Source: UBA8886 sp002731655 (lineage in GTDB: Archaea; Thermoplasmatota; Poseidoniia; MGIII; CG-Epi1). From it: a stretch of DNA of 64,000 nt. The stretch covers positions 62,001 to 126,000 of the forward strand of contig JASLZX010000002.1 in assembly GCA_030754655.1 (NCBI GenBank), read 5' to 3'. Position numbers and translations under genes: made by a program. A model generated the notes under the pieces. The model did not search any database. It was not told the DNA's origin and saw only the letters and a program-made list of their open reading frames with translations. Shown here piece by piece: positions 40,377 through 48,772 of this stretch. Numbering within the stretch: the stretch's first letter is position 1; every line of letters begins with the position of its first letter.

Positions 40377-41387
40377 GTGAAGCGCATCCTCGTCACCCGC
40401 TACGGCCCGCCCGAGGTGTTGCGGTTCGAGGAAGCAGAGACGCCCGCGCCGGCCGAGGGCGAAGTGCTGGTGCGGGTCGCGCGCGCCGGCATCAATTTTG
40501 CCGATTTACTGGCGCGCATGGGGCTCTACCCTGGCGCTCCCAAGCCGCCGTTTGTCCCGGGTTACGAGGTTGCCGGCACAGTCGCGGCGGTCGGTTCCGG
40601 CGTTGATGGCATTGTTGTGGGTGACCGCGTCGTCGCCGGTCGCTCGTTTGGCGGCTACGCGAGCCACGTAATCGCGCTACGGGCGACGATTATGCGGCTG
40701 CCCGATTCCGTGAGCTTCGACGCGGCGGCGGCGCTGCCGGTCAACTACCTGACGGCGTGGCTGGCGGTGGTGCATCCCGGCGCGCTGCAGCCGGGCGAGA
40801 CGCTGCTCATCCACGGCGCCGCCGGCGGGGTGGGGGTCGCGGCAACGCAGCTGGCGCGCATCCGCGGTGCGGCGCGCATCTTCGGCACCGCGTCGCCGGC
40901 GAAGCACGACTGGCTGCGCGAGCAGGGGGTCGAGCCGGTCCCGCGCGACGACTTTCGCGCCGCCATCAAGGCCGCCACCGACGGGCGCGGGGTCGATCTA
41001 GTGCTCGACCCGGTCGGTGGCGACCACTTGCTGCAGGGCTATCGCTGCCTTGCTTCAGGTGGCCGCATCGTCACCTACGGCATCTCGGCGATGGCGCCCG
41101 GCCGCAAGCGCAGCCGGCTAGCGCAGCTGCGCGAGTGGTGGCGCACTCCGCGCTTCAACCCGCTCTGGATGATGGGCACCAACCGCGCAGTTATCGGCGT
41201 CCACCTTGGCCGCTACCGCGACGCCGAGCGGCTGCAGCAGGCGCAAACAGAACTTTTTGGCTGGCTGGAGTCGGGCGAAATCGCGCCGCGCATCGACTCG
41301 GTCTTCCCCGGCGCGGAAGCCGCGCAGGCGCACCAGCACATCCACGATCGGAAGAACATCGGCAAGGTGCTGCTGGATTTCGCGTAA
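40377..41387 (+). CDS. Medium-chain dehydrogenase/reductase, quinone oxidoreductase-like
   Basis: This 336-aa protein starts at a GTG. It has the GroES-like N-terminus with AGINFADLLARMGLYPG and PGYEVAGTVAAVG, and the NADPH Rossmann motif LLIHGAAGGVGVAATQLA near residue 142. It lacks the cysteine cluster of zinc alcohol dehydrogenases. An arginine-rich insert (GRKRSRLAQLREWW) near residue 240 and the PRIDSVFPGAEAAQAHQHI end resemble the VAT-1-like branch. It likely reduces quinones or enones in the cytoplasm. Confidence 0.88.
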   Translation: MKRILVTRYGPPEVLRFEEAETPAPAEGEVLVRVARAGINFADLLARMGLYPGAPKPPFVPGYEVAGTVAAVGSGVDGIVVGDRVVAGRSFGGYASHVIALRATIMRLPDSVSFDAAAALPVNYLTAWLAVVHPGALQPGETLLIHGAAGGVGVAATQLARIRGAARIFGTASPAKHDWLREQGVEPVPRDDFRAAIKAATDGRGVDLVLDPVGGDHLLQGYRCLASGGRIVTYGISAMAPGRKRSRLAQLREWWRTPRFNPLWMMGTNRAVIGVHLGRYRDAERLQQAQTELFGWLESGEIAPRIDSVFPGAEAAQAHQHIHDRKNIGKVLLDFA

Positions 41388-41390
41388 CCC

Positions 41391-41396
41391 TATAAC
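41391..41396 (+). promoter_or_regulatory. TATA box of the winged-helix gene
   Basis: TATAAC within CCCTATAACCGG lies about 21-26 bp before the ATG at 41417, a leaderless-type spacing. Confidence 0.5.
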
Positions 41397-41416
41397 CGGC
41401 CGGTCGCTCGCGCTCC

Positions 41417-41839
41417 ATGGTGGAGCCAGACAGCGACGCTGCGGGCGAGGTGGAGCTACACCGTCGCACTAGCGCCGACGAAGCGGACAAACTCTTTCGC
41501 ATCCTGTTCGCCGCAGTCCAGCTCGGGGCACCCGCTTCTAAGCGGCAGATTGCCGAGCAGGCAGGACTCTCGTCGCAGCTGGTTGACTACCACGTTCCGA
41601 AGCTGGTTGCCAGCGGACAGCTGCTGTTGCAGGGCGGCCGCTACCGCCCGCAGGCGTGCCTGACCGACAAGAACCTGTTCCGGCTGATGAAGTCGTCGCT
41701 CATCCGCCAGCAGCTCATCGAGCAGGTCGCGGCGGGGCTTGACTTCTCGCAGGCGGAGAAGGATGAAGGTGCGGTCATCGAGGAGAATATTCTGAGCCTG
41801 CTGCGGCTCTTTACGGTCGAGCTGAAGAGGGGGCGCTGA
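41417..41839 (+). CDS. Winged-helix DNA-binding protein
   Basis: This 140-aa protein has an acidic N-terminus, then a winged helix: PASKRQIAEQAGLSSQLVDY as helix-turn-helix and VASGQLLLQGGRYRP as wing. A helical tail (about 80-140) may dimerise. It has its own TATA box. The DNA just downstream (41867-41926) is crowded with palindromes before the promoter of the microprotein/beta-propeller operon, so this protein is a reasonable candidate regulator of that operon. This is inference from position. Confidence 0.7.
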   Translation: MVEPDSDAAGEVELHRRTSADEADKLFRILFAAVQLGAPASKRQIAEQAGLSSQLVDYHVPKLVASGQLLLQGGRYRPQACLTDKNLFRLMKSSLIRQQLIEQVAAGLDFSQAEKDEGAVIEENILSLLRLFTVELKRGR

Positions 41840-41866
41840 AATCGCCTGTTGCGCACCGTTCCGTGA

Positions 41867-41926
41867 CCGTGGCACGGTTGTCGTGACAACCGCGCCAAGC
41901 ACGAAACAAAAAATTTTTTTTGGCGC
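41867..41926. promoter_or_regulatory. Cluster of inverted repeats and an A6T8 tract before the microprotein/beta-propeller operon
   Basis: Three palindromes are packed together: CCGTG-G-CACGG (41867-41877), GGTTGTC-GT-GACAACC (41876-41891), and GCGCCAA (41892-41898) paired with TTGGCGC (41920-41926). The last pair encloses six As and eight Ts (41908-41921). They lie between the winged-helix stop and the TATA box at 41930. The T-run could end the upstream transcript and the palindromes could be operators. Confidence 0.6.
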
Positions 41927-41929
41927 CGC

Positions 41930-41937
41930 TTTATATA
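41930..41937 (+). promoter_or_regulatory. TATA box of the microprotein/beta-propeller operon
   Basis: TTTATATA is centred about 26 bp before the ATG at 41960. This predicts a leaderless transcript starting at the microprotein and supports that start codon. Confidence 0.7.
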
Positions 41938-41959
41938 CTGCGAGCACCGCCGGAGAGTT

Positions 41960-42130
41960 ATGCGCCGACGCCATATGCTGGGCAACCACCGCCTTACTAT
42001 CTGCGGCTATCCAACCACTCAACAGGAGCGTCGCGTGATGCGCAAGACCCATTGGGAACAGGTTTCATGCAAGCACTGCCTTGCGATGCATGACAGCAAT
42101 CCGGCTCTCGGGTTGGAGGTTCCGGCATGA
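41960..42130 (+). CDS. 56-residue Cys/His-rich microprotein heading the beta-propeller operon
   Basis: The frame encodes 56 residues, short enough to escape routine gene calling. It includes HRLTICGYPTT and WEQVSCKHCLAMHD, an H...C...CxxC pattern like small treble-clef or zinc-ribbon peptides, and is rich in Arg and His. Support for translation comes from the TATA box 26 bp before its ATG and its stop overlapping the next gene's start as ATGA (42127-42130). Zinc binding is plausible; function is unknown. It might regulate or help export of the secreted protein that follows. Confidence 0.6.
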   Translation: MRRRHMLGNHRLTICGYPTTQQERRVMRKTHWEQVSCKHCLAMHDSNPALGLEVPA

Positions 42131-44757
42131 GCGACCGACTCACGGTTTTCGGGACTCCCATGCAGCGACCGCGCGCGCTGAATCCACCGCCGGTTCCCGG
42201 TAGCGGCCCGTCGCCAATACTCGCGGTCGGCGTCGTGCTGACGCTCGTCGTCGCGGCGCTAATGGTCTACCAGCCACCGAGTGATACACCGAACGGGCTG
42301 ACACAGGCCCAGAGTAAATTCCTGCAGGGTCTGGTTGAGGATCCGGGTCGGAGCTCTCCTCAGTTGATGGCATATGACTCATGTGGCGCGCTCGAGGAGG
42401 ATCTGAAGACCAATCTTAAGGACGAGATGCGTGCCACTCTCGCTTCTAATCTGGAGGGGAATTACTATCGCGGTGGCGGTGGCGGCGTCTGGCTCGAGGA
42501 CGATGTTATGGTCGCTGAGATGGATGACGGTGGCGGCGCACAGTCAGGTTCTGCGGACCAGTCCGGCGGCTCTTCGGAAAGTCCTACCAGTAATGGTGTG
42601 ACTGGCAGCGAACGTGAGTTCTCCGGCACCAATAATCAGGAAGGTGGCGTCGATGAGGCGGATTTCGTCAAGACCGACGGCGACTATCTCTACGTGTTGT
42701 TCGGTGACAGTTACTACGATCATTCGCCTTCACCCTACTACGGCCACCTCGATGGCGGGAGGTTGCATATCCTCGCTGTGCCCGAGGTTGGTCAGGTGGA
42801 ATACCTCAGTAACGCCACTGTGGACGGATGGCCGCGCGAGATGCTCTTCTCGGGCGATCGTATGGTCGTCTACTCCGACATTTCTGTCTGGGACCTGCAG
42901 TATGCCGAAGGAGAGCACCCGTTGCTCTCCCATCTGGTGCGCGATTCGGCCGAGAGTAAATATGACGAAGATATAGGTGACTACTACAACTCGAACGAGT
43001 ATCGCGTACACACTCTCTCCAAGCTGACCGTCTTCAACCTGAGCGATCGTTCCGACCCGCAGATAGAGCGCGAGCTCTACATGGAAGGCTGGTACGAGAC
43101 TGCACGCGAGGTAGATGGAACGGTCCGTATGGTTAGCCATGGCTACCTAGACGTTCCTGGTATGGTCTACTGGCCCGAGATGCCAGATGAATACTTGGAT
43201 GTCTACTGGGACATAGTTGAGAGTGGCGAGGACAAGCCGCTGACAAATCATGCTCTGGACCTCTGGAAGGAAGCTATAAACGATACCATTGCACAGAACG
43301 AAGCAACAATCAACGCAACCGACTTGGACGAGTTGGTGCCCCGTATTTATGAGATGGCAGGCGAAGACGTAACAGTCCACAGCTTCACCGATACCACAGA
43401 CTGCCAGGACTTTGTAGTTTCTGAGGATGGAACGGCACGCGGCGTCACAAGCATCATGACGCTCGATCTTGCTGAGAGTAACCTTTCTTTCGAGGCGGAC
43501 CATGTCATGAGCAACTGGGCAACCATATACGCATCAGCCAATATGCTGGTCATTGCCGAGATGGCCAACGACTGGTGGTGGTTCTGGGACGAAGAGACCG
43601 ACAGCTACGAAGAAGCTACCAACCTGCACGCCTTCGACATTTCGCAGCCTGGAGAGACCAGTTACATCGGCAGCGGGCGCGTCAATGGTACCATCCTGGA
43701 CCAGTTCTCTCTCTCCGAGTACAATGGCTTCCTGCGTGTCGCGACGACGACTGGCAATTGGGGTCGCTGGTGGCTCACTGCCGACGACGACGAGTGGGTC
43801 GGCCCGGAGAACCACGTCTTCGTGCTTGAGCAGCTGACACACGGCGACGGCTCGACTAATCAGTCGACCGAGCTGAATGTAGTGGGCCACGTCGGTGGAA
43901 TAGCTCCTGGTGAGCGCATCTGGTCTTCCCGCTTCGTTGGCGACCGCGGCTATCTGGTTACGTTCCGCAATATTGATCCGCTCTGGACGCTCGACCTGAG
44001 CGATCCGACTAATCCTCAGGTGATTGGCGAGCTGGAGGTCCCCGGAGTTTCGACCTATATCCATCCTCTAGATGAGAATCATCTGCTGACTATCGGTATC
44101 GGCGGCGATAAGAATGGCCTGAACTGGGGCAGCACGCAGCTCTCACTGTTCGATGTCACTGACTTCGCGAACCCGGTGCTTATGTCCAAGCTAGAGCTCT
44201 CGCCGGTCGCAGCGGACGAAAAGCACATGTGGGAATGGTCCCGGAGCGAGGCGACCTACGAGCACAAGGCATTTCAGTACTGGAATGGCAAACTCGCGAT
44301 TCCGCTATCAACCTACAGTGAAACCTGGGATGTGGCCAGACAAAGCTACCGTTACGAGTATGTTTCTAAGTTGGTGCTGGTTGATGTCTCGACTGCAGAT
44401 GAATGCCTCCTGCCGCTAGAAAATCCGGACCGGAAAGACTGCCTCCCTATCTATGACGGCTCAAGCATTGACCACTCGATGTTTTACAATGGCAAGGATG
44501 ACTGGTACTGGAACCGCCCTGACATTGACATCCGCCGTACTGTCTTTATTGATGATTACGTCTATGCCATCTCGCAGCAGGGAGTGACAGTCCACAGGCT
44601 CGATACAATGGAGCTTTCGGCTTACGAAGGCTTGCCGGTGAGCCAGCCCTACATCTACTACGAGGATGAGCGACAAGAGGAAGAGGCCCCCGATCCGAAC
44701 AATAAACAATCTGAGGACGGCGCTTCCGGTGGCGGCGAGACCACGACCTCTGGGTAG
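42127..44757 (+). CDS. Membrane-anchored secreted beta-propeller protein (PF09826-like)
   Basis: This 876-aa protein has one hydrophobic anchor near residues 30-48, then a low-complexity linker rich in Gly and Ser. The large extracellular domain begins SGTNNQEGGVDEADFVKTDG, the hallmark of secreted beta-propeller proteins that occur in archaea and bacteria. Blade-like repeats with aromatic and Asp-rich loops continue to about residue 850. A poorly structured GGETTTSG tail follows, and no sorting anchor. The composition is very acidic with many N-glycosylation sites, fitting surface exposure. It is translationally coupled to the upstream microprotein. The molecular function of the family is not established. 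Confidence 0.82.
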   Translation: MSDRLTVFGTPMQRPRALNPPPVPGSGPSPILAVGVVLTLVVAALMVYQPPSDTPNGLTQAQSKFLQGLVEDPGRSSPQLMAYDSCGALEEDLKTNLKDEMRATLASNLEGNYYRGGGGGVWLEDDVMVAEMDDGGGAQSGSADQSGGSSESPTSNGVTGSEREFSGTNNQEGGVDEADFVKTDGDYLYVLFGDSYYDHSPSPYYGHLDGGRLHILAVPEVGQVEYLSNATVDGWPREMLFSGDRMVVYSDISVWDLQYAEGEHPLLSHLVRDSAESKYDEDIGDYYNSNEYRVHTLSKLTVFNLSDRSDPQIERELYMEGWYETAREVDGTVRMVSHGYLDVPGMVYWPEMPDEYLDVYWDIVESGEDKPLTNHALDLWKEAINDTIAQNEATINATDLDELVPRIYEMAGEDVTVHSFTDTTDCQDFVVSEDGTARGVTSIMTLDLAESNLSFEADHVMSNWATIYASANMLVIAEMANDWWWFWDEETDSYEEATNLHAFDISQPGETSYIGSGRVNGTILDQFSLSEYNGFLRVATTTGNWGRWWLTADDDEWVGPENHVFVLEQLTHGDGSTNQSTELNVVGHVGGIAPGERIWSSRFVGDRGYLVTFRNIDPLWTLDLSDPTNPQVIGELEVPGVSTYIHPLDENHLLTIGIGGDKNGLNWGSTQLSLFDVTDFANPVLMSKLELSPVAADEKHMWEWSRSEATYEHKAFQYWNGKLAIPLSTYSETWDVARQSYRYEYVSKLVLVDVSTADECLLPLENPDRKDCLPIYDGSSIDHSMFYNGKDDWYWNRPDIDIRRTVFIDDYVYAISQQGVTVHRLDTMELSAYEGLPVSQPYIYYEDERQEEEAPDPNNKQSEDGASGGGETTTSG

Positions 44758-44777
44758 ATGAGGCTCATCGGCAGAGC

Positions 44778-46985
44778 ATGAGACAGGGCGCCATCCTCGC
44801 ATCGATTTTTTTCCTTTCACTGCTACTACCAATTGGAATTAACTCCTCCACAGAGGCACAGGGATCCTCTGGCTCGCCGGTTGAACCCATTTGCAATGCC
44901 AATCGAAATACCACATGGACAGTGGGGCTCATCTATTGCGTTAATCGTGTGAATGAGGATTACACACTCTTCGCTCCGATGACATCCGAGAGCACATACC
45001 TCATTGACGCACATGGGCGAATGGTTCACTCGTGGACATCTCCTAGTGGACTGCCCCCCGGTATGGCGGTCTACATGCTCGAGGATGGAGATTTGCTGCG
45101 AACGACCAACCTTGGTACCAATTTCGATCATGATGGCAATGGGGTTGCTGGTAAGATTGAGCGCCTGTCTTGGGACAGCCAAATGGAATGGGAATGGTAT
45201 TACCCCGGAGATACCAATCGTAGCCATCACGATATTGAACCATTGTCCAATGAGAATTTTCTGATGATCGCGTGGGAGTTCAAGAGTGAATCTGAATCCT
45301 ACCAAGCAGGACGCAACCCCAACAAGATGAGCCAAGACACCCTTTGGCCCGACCACATCGTAGAGGTTCAACCCGTCGGAACCGACCAAGCCAATATCGT
45401 CTGGGAGTGGCACATGTGGGATCATCTGATTCAGGATTATGATTCCGCCAAGGACAACTATGGCGTCGTTGGCGATCACCCTGAATTACTCGACATCAAC
45501 TTCGTCGATTCGCCAGACCACCTTAACCCATACAAGAGTGACTGGATGCATTGCAATGGCATCGATTACAACCCAATCTTGGACCAAATTGCATTGTCCT
45601 GCAGGAATATGAACGAGATCTACATCATTGATCACAGCACGACAACTGAGGAAGCTGCTGGACATACCGGAGGCAACTCAGGGAAGGGTGGAGACATTCT
45701 CTATCGCTGGGGCAACCCCGAAGCCTATCGCGCGGGAACAGCTGATAATCAGCAACTGTTCGGCCAACATGACATTCAGTGGATCAATGAAGGGCGTCTC
45801 GGTGCTGGTGATTTGATTGTCTTCAACAATGGTGTTGGCCGCAGCACAAGTTATTCTTCAGCCGATGTCATTTCCCCACCTCTGGTCAATGGCGAATATG
45901 TCTTGCAATCCGGCAGTCCTTGGGCGCCTGCTGCACCGAGTTGGTCTTGGGACCAAGGTACGAATATATCTGCGTCCTCCTTGGGAGGGGTAGAGCGATT
46001 GGAGAATGGTAACACATTGGTGACTTGGGGTGTCCGTGGCACGTTCATTGAGGTGAATCCGGAAGGCGAAGTCGTCTGGAAATACATCAATCCAGTGATT
46101 GATACCGGGCCCCTGAATCAGGGAGACGACATCCCTCAAAATCAAAATGGGAAGAGTAACGAGAATAAAGTGTTCAAGACTCATCGCTACAACAGTTCAT
46201 TCCCCGGATTCGCTGGCAAAGATCTGACGCCGGGTGATTATGTTGAATCCTGGACGGATAATTGCAGCAATGAAGAGTCCATTCCATGGGATTCTGATGG
46301 GGATGGGTGCATCGATGATTCTGATGCGGATGGTGTCAAGGACAATGCAGATCTCTGCAGTGGATTTGACGACAATATTGACATTGATGGCGACACGATT
46401 CCAGACGATTGCGATTCTTTGATAGATACGGAGCCGCTTGAATTGGAGGAGGTTTGTCTTGGCAACCACTCGAATCTGTCGCAACACTACCACGTCACGC
46501 TTGTAATCCTTGACAATGGCACCCCCCTCACCATTCCTGCCGACATCGGCATTGACACCGCAGCCTGTCCAGGTGCCATGCACGCCATCCACACGCACGA
46601 CGGCAGCGGGAAGCTTCACATCGAGACACCCGAACCTGGGCCAGTCCCGCTAGGCACCTTCTTCTCTATCTGGGGGCAGCCCTTCTCGGCACAACAGGTG
46701 TTGCACATGGTCGCTGATGGGAATAGTACGCTTACACTGGAGGTGAACGGTGTTCTGATCGATACGTGGAGCGAAACACAGCTTGCCGACGGGCAGCTCA
46801 TCGTCCTCGAATATCAGCTTGCCGACGGAGGCGAGACAGACGACCCCCCCGTCAATGACACTGATGACCCCCCCACCAACAATACTTCCGAGGAGCTGGA
46901 TGACAGCGGCCTGCCCGCCCCATCCTTGCTCACCGCCGCGCTCGCCGCGGCAATAATCGCGCTGAAAAGGCGCCGAAGCGACTAA
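44778..46985 (+). CDS. Secreted arylsulfotransferase-like beta-propeller with calcium repeats and C-terminal anchor
   Basis: This 735-aa protein has a signal peptide (residues 5-27), then an ASST-like propeller: YLIDAHGRMVHSW, HHDIEPLSNENFLMI, DWMHCNGIDYN and GGVERLENGNTLVTWG. Conserved histidines resemble the arylsulfate sulfotransferase active site. From about residue 495 it carries thrombospondin type-3-like calcium repeats (DSDGDGCIDDSDADG), then a domain with HAIHTHDGSGKLHIETPEP. It ends in GLPAPSLLTAALAAAIIAL followed by KRRRSD, a sorting-type tail. The first 1.6 kb uses AT-richer codons than its neighbours and the last 0.5 kb does not, so the gene may be a mosaic with an acquired catalytic part. 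Confidence 0.82.
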   Translation: MRQGAILASIFFLSLLLPIGINSSTEAQGSSGSPVEPICNANRNTTWTVGLIYCVNRVNEDYTLFAPMTSESTYLIDAHGRMVHSWTSPSGLPPGMAVYMLEDGDLLRTTNLGTNFDHDGNGVAGKIERLSWDSQMEWEWYYPGDTNRSHHDIEPLSNENFLMIAWEFKSESESYQAGRNPNKMSQDTLWPDHIVEVQPVGTDQANIVWEWHMWDHLIQDYDSAKDNYGVVGDHPELLDINFVDSPDHLNPYKSDWMHCNGIDYNPILDQIALSCRNMNEIYIIDHSTTTEEAAGHTGGNSGKGGDILYRWGNPEAYRAGTADNQQLFGQHDIQWINEGRLGAGDLIVFNNGVGRSTSYSSADVISPPLVNGEYVLQSGSPWAPAAPSWSWDQGTNISASSLGGVERLENGNTLVTWGVRGTFIEVNPEGEVVWKYINPVIDTGPLNQGDDIPQNQNGKSNENKVFKTHRYNSSFPGFAGKDLTPGDYVESWTDNCSNEESIPWDSDGDGCIDDSDADGVKDNADLCSGFDDNIDIDGDTIPDDCDSLIDTEPLELEEVCLGNHSNLSQHYHVTLVILDNGTPLTIPADIGIDTAACPGAMHAIHTHDGSGKLHIETPEPGPVPLGTFFSIWGQPFSAQQVLHMVADGNSTLTLEVNGVLIDTWSETQLADGQLIVLEYQLADGGETDDPPVNDTDDPPTNNTSEELDDSGLPAPSLLTAALAAAIIALKRRRSD

Positions 46986-47008
46986 AACCGCTCGCCGTTC
47001 CCCAGCCG

Positions 47009-47302
47009 ATGGCCCCCGACCTACGGAGAGTATCTGCGGCTGGAGGAATTGCTGGCGCTGCAGCAGGGGCACGACGGCTCCCCATCGAGTGACGAGCTGC
47101 ACTTCATCATCGTCCACCAGAATTTCGAACTATGGTTCAAGCTCGTTATTAGCGAGCTGCGCGCGGCGCGCGACATCCTTGACTGCGACTACGTGGCGGA
47201 GACGCGAATTCCGCGCGCGGTGCACCACCTGCGGCGGGTCATTGAGACCTTCCGGTTGATGGCCAGCAGTGGAAGGTGATGGAGACGCTGACGCCGCTGG
47301 AA
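47009..47302 (+). pseudogene. Tryptophan 2,3-dioxygenase remnant (frameshifted and truncated)
   Basis: Conceptual translation gives TYGEYLRLEELLALQQGHDG, then SSDELHFIIVHQNFELWFKL, VISELRAARDIL, HHLRRVIETFRLMA and, in the next frame, QWKVMETLTPLE. This is the N-terminal third of heme-dependent tryptophan 2,3-dioxygenase, including the HQ-ELWFK substrate helix. The likely original ATG (47009) is out of frame with TYGEY, and a second frameshift lies at about 47262-47267. Homology stops near 47302, where a convergent truncated gene begins. Two frameshifts plus truncation mark it as a pseudogene. It follows the arylsulfotransferase-like gene by 23 bp. Confidence 0.8.
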
Positions 47303-47943
47303 AGATCAACAGCGAAGATGTCCATGTCATGTGTGGTCCCATTCACGGGATCGTAGGAGTTGAACACCATGTGACTCCCGTCAGGCGACCAGCCTGGATA
47401 GCCATGGTAGCTGCGGTCGGTCTGGACTTCTACTGGTTCGCCTCCCGCAGCGTCCATCGTGTAGATGTGATAGATGTGCTGTTCTAGGCCGCGGTTGGAC
47501 TTGAACACCAGTCGCTCCCCATCAGGGTGCCACTCAGGCTGTAGATTGATGCCTTCACCAGTCGCTTCAAAGGTCAGCTGCCGTGGGTAGAGCACGGTCA
47601 CGCTCATGGGTTCACTCTCCATCTGCGAGCCATCATTGTACGTCGCACGGGCAACCAACGTGAATTCCGCCGGCGCGGTAGTGTCTGCAACCCGTGTGTC
47701 CCATACTATGCAGTCCGTGCAAACCGCAGTGGTGACCACTTCGTCATTAATGAACAGTTCGACAAACGTGACTTCGCCCTCTGCTGCAACTGTTATCTCG
47801 ATGACACCCTCGACCCAGTCGCCATCGGAGAGCGAGGTGATGGCCACCACAGGCAAGGGTTCTTCGAAGGAGGAGGTGGCAGGCAGGAGCAGTATCACGA
47901 CGGCGACCACCGTGAGCGATACGTGTGGGTGAGTGCGCAGCAC
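47239..47943 (-). CDS. Secreted Ig-like/TolB (PD40) protein, truncated at its C-terminus
   Basis: This 234-aa protein starts at a GTG about 25 bp after a TATA-like GGTATTTAC on its strand. It has a signal peptide (residues 8-25), an Ig-like domain with a CTDC cysteine pair, and two PD40 blades (LQPEWHPDGERLVFKSNRG and YPGWSPDGSHMVFNSYD). Such propellers normally have about six blades. The frame then runs antisense into the dioxygenase remnant, and its last 17 residues (from VSVSITFHCW) look like antisense sequence, not family sequence. The true protein was therefore cut at about 47290-47302, and what is left is probably not functional. Confidence 0.7.
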   Translation of the reverse strand: MLRTHPHVSLTVVAVVILLLPATSSFEEPLPVVAITSLSDGDWVEGVIEITVAAEGEVTFVELFINDEVVTTAVCTDCIVWDTRVADTTAPAEFTLVARATYNDGSQMESEPMSVTVLYPRQLTFEATGEGINLQPEWHPDGERLVFKSNRGLEQHIYHIYTMDAAGGEPVEVQTDRSYHGYPGWSPDGSHMVFNSYDPVNGTTHDMDIFAVDLSSGVSVSITFHCWPSTGRSQ

Positions 47944-48046
47944 GCTGTTTGAACGGCGCGAACCGTAAATACCTTCTCCATAACGGATATGGTGCTTTGA
48001 GAACCCCGGCAGCGTGACGCTTCAATAGCCCCCGCATTGCGCCAGC

Positions 48047-48748
48047 GTGGACGACCTGCAGCTACTGTCGCTGACGGTGCTCTTCGCCGGGCTGGTGACG
48101 CTGGCGCTGCCGCTGCTGGTGCGGCTAGTAGAGTTTGCCACCGAGCGGCAGTCGGGTGACTGGCTGCTGCTGGGACTGCTACTGCTCTTTGGCTCGGCGC
48201 TGGTGGCGGCGCTCTGGGCGGTCTGGGCTGCCTCGACGCAGAGCTGGCTGCTCTGGCCGGTGGGGGGCTTCACGCTGCTCTTCCGGCTCGCGTCACCCCC
48301 CATCCTGCTGCGCGCGCTCTCGCAGCGCCTTGGCCCGCCCGCGGATGCTGTGGGCAGCACGGCGATGCTCGAGCAGTCGGTGACTGGCCTAGCAGTGGTG
48401 CTCGGCAGCTTTGCGCTTCTGGCGCCGTGGCTCGAGCCGGCGCACGGGACGGCGATGGCGGCGGCCGAGACCGGCCTCGCGACCGCCGTGGCGGTCTTCT
48501 CGTTCAGCCAGTTCTACCTGCTGCTCTTCATGGAGCGCATGCGCGAGGGGCAGGCGTATTTCGCGTGGATCGCGGGGCTGCTGCTTGGCGTTGGATTCAT
48601 GGTGCTGACGCCGGCCTACCTACCCGGGTTCCAAGCGGCGTTCCGCACCACCTCGGCTCTGGGCTGGTTCGGCGCGGCGGCGCTGTTCCATTACGGCCGG
48701 CAGCCGGACCCGCCGCCACTGTTGCGGAAGCTGCGATGGAACGATTAA
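48047..48748 (+). CDS. Polytopic membrane protein of unknown function
   Basis: This 233-aa protein starts at a GTG and has about seven hydrophobic helices separated by short loops. The only charged patches are near EFATERQSGDW, MERMREGQ and the C-terminus RKLRWND. I do not recognise a family. It lies 24 bp before the DUF4430 gene on the same strand. That partner and the helix count would suit a transporter component, but nothing in the sequence proves it. Confidence 0.65.
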   Translation: MDDLQLLSLTVLFAGLVTLALPLLVRLVEFATERQSGDWLLLGLLLLFGSALVAALWAVWAASTQSWLLWPVGGFTLLFRLASPPILLRALSQRLGPPADAVGSTAMLEQSVTGLAVVLGSFALLAPWLEPAHGTAMAAAETGLATAVAVFSFSQFYLLLFMERMREGQAYFAWIAGLLLGVGFMVLTPAYLPGFQAAFRTTSALGWFGAAALFHYGRQPDPPPLLRKLRWND

Positions 48749-48772
48749 ATCCCCTCCGCGAATGCGCCGCAC

